Assembly (NCBI GenBank): GCA_036940085.1
Contig: JALLBK010000027.1
Location: forward strand, 1 to 44,034
Length of the DNA stretch: 44,034 nt
Reading direction: 5' to 3'
From: Discostella pseudostelligera
Taxonomy: Eukaryota > Bacillariophyta > Thalassiosirophyceae > Thalassiosirales > Thalassiosiraceae
Shown: piece by piece, positions 39,451 through 44,034 of the stretch
Layout: each line of letters begins with the position of its first letter
Numbering within the stretch: position 1 is the stretch's first letter
The notes under the pieces: model-generated
What the model was told of the DNA's origin: nothing
The model's input: only the letters and a program-made list of their open reading frames with translations
The model's database searches: none
Translations under genes and position numbers: made by a program

Positions 39451-39629
39451 ATTATTGGTATTGGCGGTCAGTGGTGGAGGATTTGGCTTGGTGCAGTGAG
39501 GTACCTGAGGCTCTCTTTCAAGGGGAATACGCCTATGAGAAGAAGATTGGTAGTGGCAGTGGTAGCGGAGGGTAGCGGTGGTGTTGGTGTTGGTGTTCGT
39601 TGGTGATGGCGGCGGCGGCTTGTTGTTGA

Positions 39630-39669
<40 letters not shown>

Positions 39670-40146
39670 GAGGTCGACGAGATGGATCTTGATGACGTCG
39701 ACATCGATGGTGACGACGTCATCATGACATTGCACTTGGTTTGGATCTATCTTCCTCTCGCCTCGCGCCGCGTCTGTCCCCCTCCTCACTCCCACGTGGA
39801 AGATGACGTCGACGCCACTGCCTGCCGCTGCACTGCTTTGGCAACACCTCACCTCTGCCATATGAAAGTTCAGAGGATGCAAACAAATGGCACTTTGACC
39901 TTTCACTATCCCACATGCCATGTTAAATTCAGATGTGTGGAGGAGGAGCTTTGAGATTTGACTATTCTTGACAGTTTGCCATCCTCCTTCCTCCTGCCAC
40001 CAAGAGGAAGGAGGGAAGTGGAATATCAGATGCAGTGGATACTTTCTTGACTCACTCTGCCAGCATGTGGTCAAGAAATCACAACATAAGGCAGCAGACA
40101 TGCCACACACCACATCAGCATCTGCATTCAGCTGCATGATCATCAC
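39451..40146 (-). other. Upstream flank of the ornithine cyclodeaminase gene, open in the same frame
   Basis: 696 bp before the chosen start remain open in the same frame, with in-frame ATGs up to 40146. The translation has a 13-Asn run from the microsatellite and Pro/Thr/His-rich pieces, with no domain, so I read it as 5' UTR and promoter. It contains CACGTG at 39793-39798 and GATGACGTCGACGTC-like ACGTC cores near 39692-39720 and 39804-39812. Confidence 0.45.
39631..39670. repeat. (GTT)n / (AAC)n trinucleotide microsatellite
   Basis: An uninterrupted GTT run of 13 units covers 39631-39670, preceded by an imperfect TTGTTGTTGAT. It lies about 180 bp upstream of the ornithine cyclodeaminase start. 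Confidence 0.95.
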
Positions 40147-41180
40147 TTTAGCTTGAGAAAAAGGGACAGTGGGTGAGGCTGCCCACCAGAATTTATTTTT
40201 CCCAAGGGATTTTTCCGCGAGCTACTACAATGACTCCTCATTCATGGGGGCAAGTGGCATCATTGTCTCTAGGCCACAAGTTCACGCATAAACTTCCTTG
40301 TAACCATTATGGAGCCTCACTGCTGTCCTCCTCCTCAACTGAACAAAATAAAGGATTGCCTGTCCTTCGCACTGCCAGCACTGCCACTTTGCAGCAGCAT
40401 GACACAACACCCATCCAAAACAGTTTCAACATTGATAAATATTCGAGTTTGAATAGACACTGATGGGTTGATGTACGTGGAGTCGAGCAGTAATGATTAA
40501 GTAATTTTAAATTTCAAACTTTAAAACCACTGACAGACTGATCCTTAAAATTCTTGTGCAGGTGCAGCAACCCATTCAGTTGACAGTGACAAGGCTCCAT
40601 GGTTACAAGATAGTAGTAAAGAGGTTTTACCAGAATGTAATCCTTATTATGTACTAGTACCAATACCAAAAGAACTGGTATCTGTCATCAGCATAGTGTA
40701 TTGTTGTTTTTGCTCTTTTGTTTAGTAGTATGACTATGAGCTATGAGGAGATGATGACAATCCTCTGGCTACAGGCTTAGGAGTTGATTCTTGTAAGTGG
40801 GTCTGTATCATTATGATGTGGTCACTCCAGAAATGAGTTAACAACATGACTCTCAAATTATTTTGCTGAGGTTCTGACCCAGGCTCTGCATGCAATATTG
40901 ATGCTGAGGGCACAAGTGCTGGGAGAATGCCTGTGACAATCATCAACTCCTCTGCTTGTATTTGTAGTTTGTATTGAACATACCTCTTGAGTAAAGGTGA
41001 GGAGGAGGCTCTACCCAACAATGCTAATGGCCACTATCATGATCACTGGTGGCTGGTGATAGTGGATGGTGGAGAAAGTAAGTCTGTGTAAGAAGTAAAG
41101 TCTACAGGCTTGTGATTGTTTGTGGACCACCAGCAGCAGTACACTGTACTATGATGTGCTTGGATTATCACTTCAAAAAA
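40147..41180. other. Gene-free region
   Basis: No gene supported. Word use changes from the gene-dense part: rich in CTGC/GCAG and TCCTCC words, with short open frames only. One minus-strand frame of 95 codons (40734-41021) has no motif. This marks the start of the repeat- and transposon-bearing tail of the window. Confidence 0.5.
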
Positions 41181-41547
41181 CCTGCAGAATATGATGCAAT
41201 GACTCTACTGCCATCCAACAGGAGGCCTGCAGAAAATATAGGAATTCCTATACTTAAACCACTCCACCTGCAGAATATGATGCAATGACTCTCTGCCATC
41301 AAACAGGCCTACAGAAAATATTGCAGTGACTCCAATCACTCTAAGGAATGCCTATACTTAAACCACTCCACCTGCAGAATATGATGTGACCACTCTACCA
41401 CCATCCGACCGGCCTGCAGAAAATATTGCAATGACTCCAATCACTCTAAGGAATGCCTATACTCAAACCACTCCACCTGCAGAATATGATGCGACCACTC
41501 TACCACCATCCAACCAGCCTGCAGAAAAATTGCAGTGACTCCAATCC
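41181..41547 (+). repeat. Imperfect ~105-bp tandem array, about 3.5 copies
   Basis: CCTGCAGAATATGATG starts at 41181, 41267, 41371 and 41476 (steps 86, 104, 105). Each unit continues with ACTCTACCACCATCC, then CCTGCAGAAAAT, CAGTGACTCCAATCACTC and GGAATGCCTATACTTAAACC. The first copy is shorter because the middle part is missing. No open frame runs through it. It may be part of a transposon end or a satellite seed. Confidence 0.85.
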
Positions 41548-42154
41548 TTTTACAACACAGCAACCTCTAACAGGAGAGGAGGAGGAGTAGGAGGAAGAAG
41601 AAGAACAGGAGCAGGGGGGGATACTACAACACAGCAACCATCATCATTGTCATTGTCAGCTCACAATGACGATGAGTCTTTAGCAGCTAGATCTACTGCT
41701 GCGGCAACTTTGTTGTCCTCATTTGCTGGCCAGGTCCACAGTATACAGCATGCAATATCGTCTTGCCAGCTAGGTCCAACAGGATCCAGCATGCTACTAG
41801 TGATCACCCTCAGGGACTATATATCTATATCATATAGTTTTGTGTCTACATGTTCCTATGTAGAAATTTGGTATGGTCCAAAATCACCTACTATACTATG
41901 ACACCTATATACTGTAGAACTGTATAGGAAATAATATGAAAGTAATACTAGCCAAATCACAATATTACATGCCACATGCCAGTGCTTGGTCATCAATGAA
42001 ATAATTAATACAGATACAAATGCTATTCCATAACCCGATTTGCACTGAGCTTGCAATGATGATGCCGATGATCGTGTTGATTGTCTTGTTGCAGTAGGAA
42101 GGGTGCCACCACCTCCTCTCCTGCTGCCACTGCCACTGCTTGTTCGCAATGATG
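41548..42154. other. Gene-free region
   Basis: 607 bp. A purine-rich tract (GGAGGAGGAGTAGGAGGAAG and on) lies at 41575-41617. No gene, no inverted repeat seen by eye. It lies downstream of the transposase remnant and may be its 3' part. Confidence 0.4.
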
Positions 42155-43078
42155 CTAATAGAGGCTTCCGACCTCAACCTCACCACCATCCATGTTGCCA
42201 ATCATGAAGTCTTCATCACTCTCATAATCACCATCATTCTCATTGTCGTGTTCAGATGATTGGTTGGCACATGATTTACTTACTTGCACTAACTTCTTGT
42301 ATTCAGCTGGCATAAAAATGTGTTCCCTATTCGCAAAGCATCCCAAATATGGATCCTCATGATACTTTTCATGCTCCTGCAAACAAGTCATCTCTAGCTT
42401 CCTTGGCATCTTGTACAACAGCATATAACATGTGCCGCACCACCAAACAGTATTTACTGGTTTCTTTGTGTACTGTCAACAAATGATAAACAAGTCTTTT
42501 GATACTCTTGCTTCTTTCCATTCACTCATTGAACCAATCCCTCTTTGTTTGTTATCCTTGACAACAAAGTAGGTTGCATCAGATGTGCCCCTTGGCCGAA
42601 TTGGAATTGTTTGCCTTGGATGCTCATCAGTGTAGTATCTCAAATTTAGTAGCTTCTTGTTGAAGCCCTCCTAGTTCCTAGCTCCTATCAAGTTAGATAT
42701 GCTTCTTACTTTGAGAAATTCTGGCCTCTCATCATCTGCATTCAGCCAATCAAATGACTTCCTGCTGCTGTGCATGTTCTTATCCCATCTGTGCAAATCA
42801 ACCACACTCATTCCAATCAGAGTTGTGATGAGACGGAACCATGGATTCTTTGTCCGCCAACAGTCTTCAAGGCCAAATATCATGCCTTGCCTGTTGTCAT
42901 CAGATGGTTATCAATTGGTACCATTCAGATTAGAGTGCAAGGTGATATGAGAATAGAGGTATTGATTGAGACAAGACACATACAATGTCATACATTACCT
43001 GTCCTTGTTGTGATTGTCTATCATCGGGCACAATTCAAAATAGAAGTGAGCAATAGATGGGCATGGAATGTTACCGAT
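42155..43078 (-). pseudogene. PiggyBac-like transposase (DDE_Tnp_1_7 type), decayed C-terminal fragment
   Basis: From 43078 the minus strand reads IGNIPCPSIAHFYFELCPMIDNHNKD, then, skipping an intron-like gtaatg...caacag segment (42998-42891), RQGMIFGLEDCWRTKNPWFR and LITTLIGMSVVDLHRWDK. This matches the piggyBac region around the last catalytic acidic residue and after it (pattern IDxHNxxRQ...LExxW.T..PWFR..TTLIG..VVD). The frame continues to a cysteine-rich end (WWCGTCYML, then MTCLQEHEKYHEDPYLGC) and an acidic tail, but has in-frame stops TAG (42673-42671) and TGA (42478-42476). The N-terminal part with the first catalytic Asp is not visible upstream, so the element cannot encode a working enzyme. 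Confidence 0.7.
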
Positions 43079-43940
43079 CCCCGATCCTCTCAGCTTTCTA
43101 CCTACTCAACCTGGCACTGGCAGTGATCAAAGTCTTGGCATTCCTGGATATGGTCTGGTAATGAACTCACGTAATGGTCTAAATACTGCTTCAAACCTTT
43201 CAGAAAACCAAAACCTCTGTGCAGAGCCTTGTCTTCATTACTCATTTGTATTGATCAAGGAGCAATGAACTGATTATCCAATCCCCAAAAGTTTGATTGA
43301 AGCAGATATTTACCATATGAATGTACCTTACTTTGAAGTTACTACTCGACTGAGATAGCACATGTTAACCACACACTGAACATAGCATGATTAGCATTGC
43401 TTCAAGCATAAAACTCCATCAGGTGGTCAGAACCCATGTTGCCCTAAACCACACCTTGTGCTACAATCTTACAGCTATAGTTTCAATACAATTTACGTGC
43501 CCATAATGACATCCTGTGACAGCTCACCTGGCCTGTCAGAACAGCTGAGATCCTCTGATAGAAGATCAGTACCAGGCCAGTTATGCAGACAAATATTTGT
43601 TGAAATCACATTAATGAAGTAGGGTTTTCACCACATCTCATTAGATAGAGTATAGAGTCTCATCAAATGCTCAAGTTTTGTTTTAGTTTAATTCTAATTG
43701 TAAACTAGTAGAGCCTAGTACTAGGAGATCCAATTTCATGGCTCTATTTAGTTATTTCTTGTCTCATTGCCAAGTACAGCAGCAGCACAATCACAAGTCT
43801 AGTGAAACATGATTTAGTTGCTTCAGCAGAAATAGAACTAGAACTGCAGCAAATCTACCATAGTAAGGTGTTGTACACTATTAGTGGGAGATGAAAAATG
43901 TTGAGGGTGTAAGGTTTATGGTTGGTGTTCTTCAACAGTG
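43079..43940. other. Gene-free region, probably transposon-derived
   Basis: 862 bp without supported genes. A part near 43130-43260 could be worn transposase sequence on the minus strand, but I could not find a convincing motif. The rest is AT-rich with no repeat. Confidence 0.4.
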
Positions 43941-44034
43941 ATACAGACAGTACAGACAGTGGTACAGACAGTACAGACAGTACAGACAGTACAGACAGTG
44001 GTACAGACAGTACAGACAGTGGTACAGACAGTAC
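43941..44034 (+). repeat. 9/12-bp minisatellite (TACAGACAG / TGGTACAGACAG), runs off the window
   Basis: The last 94 bases are built only of TACAGACAG units with, at intervals, a TGG insertion that makes a 12-bp variant. The array starts at 43941 and continues past the window end. Arrangement: 9-bp units in blocks of two or four between 12-bp units, a simple higher-order pattern. Confidence 0.92.

Noticed and set aside
40734..41021. 95-codon minus-strand open frame in the gene-free tail
   Set aside because: No domain, no promoter element and low-complexity content; surrounding DNA is repeat-rich.
41181..41547. CRISPR-like or coding repeat array
   Set aside because: Units are similar over their whole length with no unique spacers, and no open frame crosses them.
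43941..44034. CRISPR-like regular repeats
   Set aside because: Units of 9-12 bp without unique spacers; a eukaryotic minisatellite.

Overview
The window looks like nuclear DNA of a diatom, probably a centric one (inference). The support is: spliceosomal GT-AG introns of 66-141 bp in small numbers per gene; a nuclear psbQ gene with a signal peptide ending at an AFAP motif, a transit segment and a twin-arginine lumen signal; a plastid-type RsmD and an unknown protein with similar leaders; a mitochondrial ornithine carbamoyltransferase as expected for the diatom urea cycle; BspA-type leucine-rich repeats; and piggyBac-like transposon debris. No tRNA, rRNA or CRISPR array was seen.

Layout. Bases 1-39450 are gene-dense, with 16 protein genes, many in head-to-head pairs: an LRR protein (partial, -); NDUFAF7 (-) facing COQ6 (+); an amino-acid transporter (+) converging on a membrane-anchored SpeD-SpeE fusion (-); an unknown plastid-leader protein (-) facing a DYRK kinase (+); a large coiled-coil protein (-); OTC (-) facing RsmD (+); a small two-helix membrane protein (+); a bromodomain-PWWP protein (-) facing psbQ (+); mitochondrial uL22 (-) facing a membrane TKL kinase (+); an unknown Ser-rich protein (+); and ornithine cyclodeaminase (-). 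From about 40 kb to the end no intact gene is visible. That stretch holds a ~105-bp tandem array, a decayed piggyBac-like transposase and a 9/12-bp minisatellite running off the edge.

How the genes relate. NDUFAF7 (complex I assembly) and COQ6 (ubiquinone synthesis) share one short promoter region and serve the same electron-transfer step. Three genes touch ornithine or polyamine metabolism: OTC (ornithine to citrulline), ornithine cyclodeaminase (ornithine to proline) and the SpeD-SpeE fusion (aminopropyl chemistry, possibly for the long-chain polyamines of silica). They are not adjacent, so the link is metabolic and may be chance.

Most notable: (i) the SpeD-SpeE fusion with an N-terminal membrane anchor, changed active-site residues in both enzyme halves and an extra C-terminal domain; (ii) a recurrent promoter module, an E2F-like CCCGCCAAA box often followed by a CACGTG box, upstream of many unrelated genes; (iii) two introns of exactly 90 bp that are in frame and free of stops, so splicing and retention both give open proteins. 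COQ6 is split by an assembly fault (an N between two identical 72-bp copies), not by a biological frameshift.
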